Shown piece by piece: positions 24,507 through 36,500 of a DNA stretch of 64,000 bases. The notes beneath the pieces were generated by a model. That model was not told the origin of the DNA. It ran no database searches and saw nothing but the letters and a program-made list of their open reading frames with translations. The position numbers were made by a program, and so were the translations under genes. Each line of letters opens with the position of its first letter. Within the stretch, counting starts at the first letter, position 1. This stretch comes from Desmodus rotundus (taxonomy: Eukaryota > Chordata > Mammalia > Chiroptera > Phyllostomidae). The DNA is taken from contig NC_071392.1 of the NCBI RefSeq assembly GCF_022682495.2, positions 70,640,097 through 70,704,096 on the forward strand, given 5' to 3'.

Positions 24507-27500
24507 CTGAAAAGAAAAGAAAATGAAATTCTATTACATGTCAGAGATCTATTTTGCCAAGTAAAAACATATTCATGCCTCACTACCTTTGCTTATTAGT
24601 TCTTTCAGCCCAGAATACATGTTCCCCACTTTGTCTATCATTTTTCAGGGCTCAGCTCCTATGGCGCTTTAACCTGCAACTTTCCTGATTCTCCTTCTGA
24701 CACGTGAGTCCAAACTAAACCCTTCTGCCTCCATACTTGCAAACACTTTATGTATTTTAACTGTAATATCTAGGTCATTCTGCCTTGAAATTCACTATAT
24801 TCTTGAGAGTCTCTTCCATGATAAAGAAAGCTTGAAGGCTCAAACTGGGTCTTTTTCATAGCTGCGTCTCTTGGAGCCACAAGGTAAATACTTAGAGGAT
24901 ATTTTTGAATGAACGCACTTGTGTCACCTGGGTTCTCTTAAGTCTCTCTCAACTTTGATACAATTACCAACTTGAATTTATTTTCTGAATGTGGTCCTTC
25001 CCATATCTCCAAAGTTCAAAAGAAGGATCACATTGGTATCATGACAACACAAACTTCTCTTCAGTCACCCCTTTAACTGCTTCAGATTCCCACCTTGTGA
25101 ATCCTTGCATTCTTTCTCTTCTGGCTTCTCAACAGAAAGCACGGTTCCTGCCCTATCCAGTCTTTGTGCCTTTCTACTTTTATTTGTTCTCAATTATTAG
25201 GCTTCTTGTCTTCCCACAGCTAAAACAGCACTTTGAACTTTCTCTGTTATGTAGCATGGCCCCATGACTATAGGACAATCTGTTTGCTAATGAGAGTGGC
25301 AGACTACTAGCTGCCAACCCCATGGCATTCTCTCTTCCATTTATATTTAGAGGCCTGATTTTGTATTTTGTGACATCATGCTCAGCTTTCCTAGCATTTA
25401 TTCTTGCTATAGGTGGCCATGTGACAAGTTTCTGGCCATTATACATACACATATAATTAAAAGTCATTAGGTAGTGCTTACAGGAAAGCTTATTGAGCAA
25501 TAAAAGATTCACTTGTCCAGCACATTTGGGCTTTTGCCATACCTGGGAGGTGGATATAATGCAGGAAATAAAGTAGCTATCTTATCTCTTAAGAGTCTAC
25601 AAGCAGAAAAATGAAAGCAGAGGTTAAATGTGGCTGAGGGGGAAGGAGGAGGACCTGGGTTGGTGAAAGCATTTACAGAGCCACCAAACCAGCCCCAGAC
25701 TGCCAACCTCTGTACTTCTTGTTACATAAGGAAACTAATCTCCCATTTGATTAAGTCATTATAAACTTCTTAGTTCATTATTGGCAGCTGAATTTGTGCA
25801 ACTCAAACAATAAAGAATTGTTTTTCTCCAAGCACTTAGCACAGAATGTGGAATATTCAAAACTAAATTCGGAGTGAATTAATGAATACCACCTATTCTC
25901 TTTATTAATATTAACTGGCCCTTCTTTTCAACCAAATAATAGATACTACCTGTACCTTTTCCTAAAATTTGTTTTCTGAGAGTAAGACATCCCCTCACCA
26001 AAGATCCCTCCATACTGTCAATCAAAAGTAAAGAAAGCCCTGGAGAAAAGGAGCCAAAAAATATAACATTCTCATAGAAAGTACTAGGTAGGAGTATCCT
26101 GGGCTTATTTTAAATTTTCTTCTCCACAGACAAATTTAACAGATCGAAATAGTCATCCTTTGCACTAGTCTGACCTCACTGCATCACTTCTTTGCCCATA
26201 TTTATTCAAGAAAAATTATTATATTTCTGTTATGCAGCATTAAATTATACATACATAGGACTTTATAGGCTTTCAAAGTGCCTTTATAGAGCCCAAAAGT
26301 AATTCTTAAAGATGACATAAGTATATTATGGTTCATCTAATTAAAGGAATAATAAGCAACTCTTAAAGAATAATATACAAAGACAGACAATATCTATCAC
26401 CCACTTTTTCTGTTATTCCCTTTTGATTGATGAGAAAACCGGAGAGCACCAAGACATTAACAAGCTTGCCCAACTTCTCCCCGCTCATGAGTGATACAGC
26501 CAGAATTCAAAGTCAGGGCACTCTGATTCTTTGTACTGATTCCCTGTTTTCATGTGACCTTTATACAGATAGATGAAGCAAAGACAGTAGGCCTTAAGGT
26601 TGTTCATATCATTAGTGACAGGAATTGGGGAATACTGGGTGAGGTCTCCTGACTTTAAACCCACTATGGTCGCCACTTTGGCCACTGTACACGCTACGCG
26701 AAATTGATCTGCTTCATTTATGCTTCAGAGAACACAAGTCTTTTTCCATGATTTTCCTAGAACTGTGTCATGATTACAGAGAGTCAAGATTATTTTAACT
26801 TCTGAGTGTTTTTTTTTATTTCCTGAAAAAGCAAATATCTGTGAATTAAGGAAATTCTCAAAATGCTTTAACTTACTGCAAGACAAAATGATTCTTTAAC
26901 TAGGTTAAACATTAATACTTAAAAGATTACACCAGCCCAAAACCCTAAAGGAGGCAATTTTTTTGAGTTTGCCTGGTTGAGAACCTTAGCTATTTTACAG
27001 AAATTCAATAAGCTCAGCATCCTGAATGTGGGTAGGACATTTAATTTGATACTGCAGTGACTTAATTAAATACACAAAGGGCGCCGTGTGGATTAATTGA
27101 AGAAGCAGTATAATATCAGCTTTGGGAACGAACCTCAGTCCCGTGATGGGTGCTGGATGAAATGACTTTGCAGCATTGGCCATGCTTGCGGTGATTAAAC
27201 ATTTATGAGGCAGCTGAGTTTACTAAACACAATGTATACAGCACAGCTTCAATTTCTCGCTGCTCTTTCAATACCTAAAGTAGAATTTTTCTTAGCCTGG
27301 CTTCTACTGGAGAATTATTCAAAAAAGCTAAAAATTAAACTACTTTCTCCTCTTTACCCCTTCCATCTCCCCAGTAAAAACACAGGCAGTGAATAGCACT
27401 ATTCAAAATAACTGTTATATTTGAAGTCATTTCTTTATTTTCTCTTAGCTGACATCTTACATAAAATTAAATACCTCAATTTAATTAAGAGAAGGCAGAG

Positions 27501-30500
27501 AATCAGTATCAGCAGTAAGAACTCTAGGTTTGCTTAGTGTCAGTGGAGCTCTGCAAACCATCAGGGACTCCTCAATTCCATTTATCAAAATGCTTTAGAG
27601 ATTACATCTTGTAAATTACTGAAATTAAATGATACTTAATTTTTAAAGTGCTTTCCCCACTCCTAGTTAGTTGGAAGCAAAGAAAATGGAGCCACAAAAC
27701 TACACCCCATGAGTATGATTGCCATTTAAAGCACAAAATTATGAGCAAAATTTATTTGAGGATTTAGTGTGTTTTTATGCATACTTCGTGATGATTAATC
27801 AAAACAGATTTAGTTCTACAATACCTATCTAGTGGCAATACTCATTTACTCATTCAACAAATATTTACTAAACCCCTAATCTATGACAGGTACTGCTGTA
27901 GGTATTAGAGCTATAGACACAGCCTAACAAAATCTCTGCCCTTGTAGAACTTACTGTAGAACTAACATGCTTAAATTTGCTACTATTAGAAGGGAGTAGT
28001 ATCATGTTTGGGTGATTGTGTTTGTACAGACCTTCAGATCTTTTATCCTCACCTTTTATGTGCCTTGGCTTCCTTTTAATGTTAATCTCTGCCATCCACA
28101 TATTTTGTTATTGTTATGCATAGGTTCTCTGTTTCTTAATCGAATGGAAGTATTTAAATTATGTATGGAACGTATTAAAAGACAGTCAATTTATCTCTAA
28201 TAATCCAAAGATTAAGTTAATTTCCCCCCAGAAGTTCAACTTTCTTACCTCTTCAATACTTGTTAGCTTGAGATGAGCAACGCTTTCATCCTTGGTGAGA
28301 AGAATGCAGTTCCAGGGGGACCACTCCAGGGACTTGTCCCACCTGACCATGACCAGGTCATTGAGGTCATTCCAGGCACTGAGTGCTGACTGGGACACCC
28401 AGATGTTCTCAGTCAGGTACTGAATATCTTGCAGCTGCATGTCAAAATAAGTTTGAAAAATGTTTTCTTATAAACACAAAATTCTTTAAGATTACTATAT
28501 TACTTAAGGAAATAATTACATTATATTGAGCATATTTTTAAAAGAGAAATACTATTGGTGAGGTTTTCAGTGCCACATTGCTCCTTATTTTCCACTAAAT
28601 TATGCTGTGAGTCTCACATTCAAGACCGCTTCCTTGACCCAGAGTAAGCTGCATATATGTCTTCCAAAACACTAATTTTACCTTTCATTTATTGATATGG
28701 TATTAAGTACTTTTCAAAATGTATTAGTAACTATCATCTTATCCTCAGGGTTACTGTATGTCATTTTAATCCCATTTTACAAATGAGGAAATTGAAATTT
28801 AATTAAAAATAAGCAATTTGCTTAGTATTATTTAAAAGCCTTTCTTGTTTTAATGAAAAAGAGGGAAGGGGGAATGAAATAACTGTCTTAAAACTTTTTT
28901 ATTTAAACCATATTAGTTAAAACTCTTGAAACAACAACTTTTTATCAAGAAGTCTACACATATAAACTTAGAGGTGCCAGAAGAGCAAGCTTCACAAAGT
29001 GTAAGTGTAGGGAGGGAAATCCATCAGTTTAAAAAGTGTGGGTGGGAAAGCAGGGAATCAGCGGGAAAATTTCATCCATGACTGGCAACTCTTAGTGACT
29101 ATACCTGCATCAGGAAAGCAATTTTAGAATCATCTTCATACTCAGCTTCTGAAGAGTAGAGCCGTTGAAGTAAACATTTGTACTTCAAGAATGATTCTCG
29201 TTGTTGAGACTCATTGTCAAGGCTAATGCACTTACGACACCGGTTTATGCGGTGTGAGGTGGATGATATAGCAAACTCTGTGGAAGGCAAATACAGCTGG
29301 CAACTCTGGCAATAGTAAATCTTCTTATAAAACTTCAATGGGTCTTGAGGAACCTAATAGTAAAAATATATACATATATTTATATTTATATAGAGAGCAA
29401 GAGAAAAGTGCAAAAGCCAGGCCAAGTACTATCCAACAAGAGCACTGAGGTGTAACTTATCTTAGAATGAGACAAAAAGTTAGTTATATTTTCCCTTTCA
29501 CCTCCTATTCTATACAAAATGTAAATTTCAAGCACTATTCATTTACCCTAAATATTAACAATCTATATTATTCATCAACCTTTAGATACCAACCTTCTCT
29601 CTCTAAAAATAAATAAATAAAATCTTAAAAAGAAAAACTTCCAAGTGTGTTGGCACTTATTTTTAAGAAGAATTTAGATTTTTTGGTGTTATGTTCATTA
29701 ATTAATCTTACAGGCAACAGCTGGTTTGACATATAAATAAAAGCCCACTAAACCAAATGTTCTCATTCACTCATCTTAACAAAAACTTTGGATGGCTCAA
29801 TGTTCAATTTTCAAAATTTGAAACTCTGTATCATGTGGTAGTTCTATTTTTAATTTTTGAGAAACCTCCATCCTGTTTTCCATAATGGCTGTACCAATTT
29901 ACATGTTCACCAACAGTGTACAAGAATTCTCTTTTCTCTACTTCCTTGACAACACTTACCTTTTGTCTTTTGGTAATAGCCATTCTAATGTTTGTGAGGT
30001 ATCATCCCTCTGCAGTTTTGATTTGCATTTCCCTGATGATTGAACAACTTTTTCATGCTCGTGTTGGCCATTTGTCTGTTCACTGGGAAAATGTCTCTTA
30101 AGGTCCTTTGACCATTTTTCAACTGGATTAAAATTATTTTGCTATTGAGTTGTATGAGTTTCCCCCTTCCTTTTTTGGATATTAACTCAACAGATATATG
30201 GTTTGCAAATATCTTATCCCATTTTATAGATAGCCTTTCATTTTGTTGATGTTTCTTTGGCTGTGCAAAAGTTTTTTAGTTTGATGCAATCCTGCAATCT
30301 CATTTGTCTAATTTTGCTTTTGTCACCTTTGCTTTTGGTGTCATGACAAAAGAAATTGTTGTCAGACCAATGAGGGAAAGCTTTTTCTCTACTTCCTTCT
30401 CGTACTTTTACAGTTTCAGGTCATACATTTAAATCATTAGTCCATTTTGAGTTAATTTTTATATGTGGTGGGAGATAAAAGTCGAATTTCATTCTTTGCA

Positions 30501-33500
30501 TGTTGTTATTGAGTTTGCTCAGTACCCTTTATTGAAGAGACTATCCTTTTTCCATTGTGTGTTCTTGGCTTCTTTGTCAAATATTAGTTGACCTCATGTG
30601 AGGGTTTATTTCTGGGCTCTCTATTCTGTTCCATTGATCTACGCATCGTTTTCATGGCGATACCATACTGTTTTGTTTACTAGAGCTTTGTAATATAGTT
30701 TGAAACCATGAAGCATGATGCTGCCAGCTTTGCTTTCTTTCTCAAGATTGCTTTGGCTACTACGAATCTTTTCTGTGAAAAATATCATTGGAATTTTGAT
30801 AGTTATTATACTGAATCTGTAGGTCAGTTTAGGTAGTATCATCATTTTAACAATAGTAATTAATCCAAACAGATTTATTAAATGTCAAACACCAAAAGCA
30901 TGATCCATTTTAAAAATGGATAAATTGAACTTCATCAAAATTAAACACTTTTGCTCTCTTACAGATACTGTTAATAGAATGAAAAGCCAAGCCACAACCT
31001 GAGAGGAAGTACTTGCAAATCATATATCTTAGAAAGGGCTTATACATAAAATATATAAAGAATTCTTAAAATTTCAATAACAAGAAAATAAACAGCCCAA
31101 CTGAAAAAAAAGGTGGGGGTAGTATCACAATATATGTATGGCAAAGAAGTGAGTAAAAAGATGCATATTAGTCATTAGGAAAGTGGATATTAACATATAA
31201 TGAGATACTACTTTATTCCTATTAGAATTCCAAAATTAAGTAAAACCTTACAATACCAAGTGGTGACAAGGTGGCAGAACAATTTGAACTCTCATACATT
31301 GCAGACAGAAATACTATATGGTACAACCAGTTTAGAAAAAAGGTTTCACAGTGTCTTATAAATATAAATATGAATTTACCATGACTCAAAAATCCCACTT
31401 TCTAGGTATTTAACCTATAATAATCAATTTACACAAAAACTTATAATCAAGTGCTTGTAGTGACTTTATTCACAAAACCCCCAAACTCTAAACAACTTAG
31501 TGTTCTACAACTGTGAATGGATAAACTCTGTACGTCCAGACAATAAAAAAACAAACTACTGATACATTCAGAAACATAGGTGAATCTCAAATGCAATATG
31601 CTAAATGAAGGAAGCCGGTCTCAGAAGAATAAATATAGCCCTGACCAGTGTGGCTCAGTTGTTTGGGCACTGCTCTGCAAAACAAAGTTGCAGTTCAATT
31701 CCTTGTCAGGGCACATGCTTGGGTTGCAGGTTCAGTTCCCAATCAGGGTGCATACAAAAGGCAACTGATCGATGTTTCTCTCTCACATCTATATTTCTCT
31801 CCCTCCCTACCCTTCTCTCTAAAAAAATTAAATCTTTTTAAAAAGACTACATATATTATGATTCCATTTATATGACATTCTGGGTTAGGTAAAACTATAA
31901 AAAGGAAATGCAGGTCAGTACTAACCGAAGGTCAGGGGGCCTAAGGAAAGGGCTGGCTATAGTAGCAGTATGAGGGTGTTTGGGAGGATAAGACTTTTTA
32001 AATCTTGATTGTGCTGTTGGTTACATGACTCTCTGAGTTGGTCAAAAATCACCAAAAATAGGGAATTTTACCAAAGGTAACTTACAAAATGAATAAAATG
32101 ATATAGTGTTATGTGAGTGTGTAAGATATAAAATTGTATTATATTACTGCAAACATATAAAAACTAAGTAAGTCTACACAAAAGCACTAGAGGATAGCCC
32201 AGACAAATGAAAAACTGATCTGAATGGGAAAAAAATAATATGGGAACTTCACTTTTTTCTTTATTTTATTTTTCATATTGCATGATTGTATTGATATTAA
32301 AGTCCAGAATGAGCAACTCTATTAGAGACACTAAATAGAGTAGTGTTTGCTTAGGGATGGAGGGTAGTGGTGGGGTAGGGGAGCTGGAGGATGGGGAAGT
32401 ACATGAGTAACAGTTAGAAAGAAACTGTTTCTGGAGGTGATCAAAATGTTCTAAACTTTGCTGTGTTGATGGTTGCACATATCTGTGGCTACCCTAAAAC
32501 CCACTGAACTGTACCCCTTAAATAGGCAAATTGTATGACATGCAAATTATATCTCAGTAAAACTGTTTTATTTCCAGAACCATGTTTTAATCATTTTTTA
32601 CTTTTCAATTATAATGTTAGCATACATTATTATATTAGTTTCAGGTGTACACTCCAGTGATTAGACATCATATAACTTACAAAGTGATAATCCCCAAATA
32701 TCTCGAATCCATTGGACACAATACAAAATGGGAGACTTTTCTCTTGTACTTATGTTATATTTTAGTATTCTCTTGCAATACAATTAAATTTTAAAACTTC
32801 ATTTAGAAATAAAAATATACAGTTCCAGCCAAGATGGAGGTGTAGGTAGAAACCCTTCACTTCCTTGCACAATCAAAAGGAAGATAACAACCAATCTAAA
32901 ATCAATAAACAACCAAAAGCACCAGAAAATCAAACTGCATGGAACTCCGACAACCAAAAAATTAAAGAAAAAAATCAACCAGACTGGTAAGGCGGTGGAC
33001 TGTGCACATGGGCTCGAAAAAACTGCAGTGAGGCAGCAGACCGGGCGGGCGAGGCTGGCTGAAGGCAAAACTGGGACTCAGAGCTGACTGTGGACTACCA
33101 TGGTTGCCAGGGTGGGAGAAACTCCCAGTCTCACATGAGAGTTTGTTGAAAAGTGCGCTAGAGACAAGCAGGTGAGCTGCACTGTTCCCTCTCTGGCCCC
33201 TCCCCCACAGGCAGCACTGCAGTGCAGCAAGGAGGGTTGCCCCGCCTGGGTGAATACCTAAGGCCCCGCCCCCTTACAACTTACCAGTTTCCCAAGATGA
33301 AGAAATATGGCCCAAATGAAAGAACAGGGAAAAACTTCAGAAAGAGAACTAAGTGATGAGGGGATAGCCAATCTATCTGGTGGAGAATTAAAAGCCCTGG
33401 TAATCAAAATGCTCATAGAAATGACTAAGCTTGGTTGAAAAATGAACAAAAAAATAAAGGCTACCCAAGGTGAAATAAAGCAAAATATTCAGGGAACCAA

Positions 33501-36500
33501 CAGTGACAGGAAGAAAACCAGGACCCAAAGCAACGATGTGGAACAAAAGGAAAAAATAAACATCCAACCAAAACAAAATGAAGAAACAAGACTTCAAAAA
33601 AGTGAAGAGTAAAAGAGAGAGAGAGAAGAACACAGGTACGAAAAAACAGCAACACGTAAGTACCTATCAATAATAACCTTAAATGTAAATGGATTAAATG
33701 CTTCAATCAAAAGACACAGAATAGCTGAATGGATAAGAATGCATGACCCACAGATATGCTGCCTACAAGAGACCCACCTCAGGACAAAAGACCTACACAG
33801 ACTGAAAGTGAAGGCCTGGAAACAAATTTTCCAAGCAAATGAACAGGAAAAAAAAGTTGGGTTAGCAATACTCATATCAGACAAAACAGACTTCAAAAAA
33901 AAGGCCATAAAGAGAGACCCAGAAGGTCACTTCATAATACTCAAGGGAAGAATCCATCAAGAAGACATAAACATTGTAAATATACATGCACTCAACATAG
34001 TATCACCCAAATACATAAAGAGAATCTTGGAGGACTTCAAGAAAGATATTGACAGCAACACAATTATAGTAGGGGACTTTAACACCCCACTGTCAAAAAT
34101 GGACATGTCTTCCAAACAAAATATCAACAAGGATATTGTGTCACTTAACAATACCCTAGAGGAAATGGACTTAACTGACATATAGAGAGCGCTTCATCCC
34201 AGCGAAGCAAAATACACATTCTTTTCAAATGCACACGGAACATTTTCAAAGATAGACCACATAGACCACATGATAGGACACAAAACAAGCTGCAACAAAT
34301 TCAGGAAAATTGAAATCATATCAAACTTTTTCTCCAACCACAAGGGACTGAAACTAGAAACAAACCTCAAGGAAAAAACCCCCAAAACACTCAAACTCAT
34401 GGAGATTGAATAGCATGCTATTAAACAATGAATGGGTCAAGAACGAGATTAAGGAAGAAATCAAAAAGTTTCTGGAAACAAATGAAAATGAACTCACAAC
34501 AACACAAAACTTATGGGACACAACGAAGGTAGTTCTGAGAGGGAAGTTCATAGCAATACAGGCCTACCTTAAAAAGATAGAAACATTTCAAATAAACAGT
34601 CTAACCCTACACCTACAAGAACTCGAGGCACAACAACAAAGATAACCCAGAGCAAGTACAAGGAACGAAATAACCAGGATCAGAGCAGAATTAAATGACA
34701 TACAGAAAACAAGAACAATTCAAAAGATCAATAAATCCAGGAGCTGGTTCTTTGAAAAGATAAACAAAATTGACAAGCCTTTAACTAGACTCATCAAGAA
34801 AAAAAGAGAGAAGAGAACCAAGATGGCGGCATAGGTAGACACACTGCGCCTCCTCCCACAACCAGAACTGACAGAAAATCGAACAGGAAGTCCAACACCA
34901 AGGAGATAAAAAATAAACATTCATCCAGACTGGTAGGAGGGGCGTAGACTGCAGCCAGGGCAGAGAGGACTCGAGTTTCCGTGGCGGGACCGAGACTGGA
35001 GACCGAGACTGGTGGAGTGTGGGACCAATGGGGCAGGCAGTCTGACCACTAGCAGACCCTGCAGCCCCACATTCATGCACAGATACACCGAGAGGGCCGG
35101 ACTCAGAGTGGCGGAGAACGGGGCAGGCAGAGCAGCGGATAGCACCCTGCAGCCCCACATTCGCGCATAGATAAACCGAGAAGAACGGCGGGGAGCAAAG
35201 CAGACCGCGTAACCCAGGGCTCCAGCATGGGGGAAATAAAGCCTCAAACCTCTGATTGAAAACACCCGTGGGGGTGAGGCGACAGCAGGGGAAACTCCCA
35301 ACCTCACAGGAGAGGTCACTGGAGAGACCCACAGGGCCTAGAGTGTGCACAAGCCCACCCACTCGGGAACCAGCACCAGAGGGGCCCAATTTGATTGTGG
35401 GTAGCGGAAGGAGTGACTGAAATCCAGCAGAGAGTGGAGCGGGCGCCATTACTCCCTCTAGGCCCCTCCCCCACATACAGCGCCACAGCACAGGGACAAG
35501 CGTTACCCGGCCATGGGGAACACCTAAAGCTCCGCCCCTTTAAGTAATGGAAGCACCAAGACAAAAAAAAAAAATTGGCCCAAATGACAGAACACTTCAA
35601 AGCTCCAGAAATAATTCAACTAAGCAGCGAACAGATAGCCAACCTATTAGTTGCACAGTTCAAAACACTGGTAATCAAGAAGCTCACAGAGTTGGTTGAA
35701 TTTGGTCGAAAACTAGATGAAAAAAATGAAGCCTATGCTAAGAGAGACAAAGGAAAATGTACAGGGAACCAACAATGATGCCAAGGAAACTGGGACTCAA
35801 ATCAACGGTATGGACCAGAAGGAAGAAAGAAACATCCAACCAGAAAAGAATGAAGAAACAAGAATTCGGAAAAATGAGGAGAGGCTTAGGAACCTCCAGG
35901 ACATCTTGAAACGTTCCAACATCCGAATTATAGGGGTGCCAGAAGGAGAAGAGGAAGAACAAAAAATTGAAAACTTATTTGAACAAATAATGAAGGAGAA
36001 CTTCCCTAATCTGGCAAAGGAAATAGACTTCCAGGAAGTCCAGGAAGCTCAGAGAGTCCCAAAGAAGCTGGACCCAAGGAGGAACACACCAAGGCACATC
36101 ATAATTACACTACCCAAGATTAAAAATAAGGAGAGAATCTTAGAAGCAGCAAGAGAAAAGGAGAGAGTTACCTACAAAGCTGTTCCCATAAGACTGTCAG
36201 CTGATTTCTCCAAAGAGATCTTACAGGCAAGAAGGGGTTGGAAAGAATTACTCCAAGTCATGAAAGGCAAGGACCTACATCCAAGATTACTGTATCCAGC
36301 AAAGCTTTCATTTAGAATGGAAGGGAAGATAAAGTGCTTCTCAGATAAGGTCAAGTTAAAGTTCATCATCACCAAGCCCTTATTCTATGAAATGTTAAAG
36401 GGACTTATCTAAGAAAAAGAAGATAAAAAATATGAACAGTAAGAATGACAGCAAACTCACAGTTATTAACGACCACACCTAAAACCAAAACAAATGCAAA

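Noticed and set aside
28249..28440. ATG at 28440 as an IQUB start
   Set aside because: It overlaps the splice acceptor; the upstream exon joins in phase and matches the family.
29820..32578. The two opposed L1 pieces as another twin-primed insertion
   Set aside because: Both cover overlapping parts of the ORF2 3' region; twin priming needs the inverted part to be the upstream neighbour of the forward part.
34781..35491. 236-codon minus-strand open frame as a real host gene
   Set aside because: Lies fully within the half-L1 5' UTR and starts in the host L1; GC-rich DNA gives long chance frames. Kept only as an ORF0-like question.
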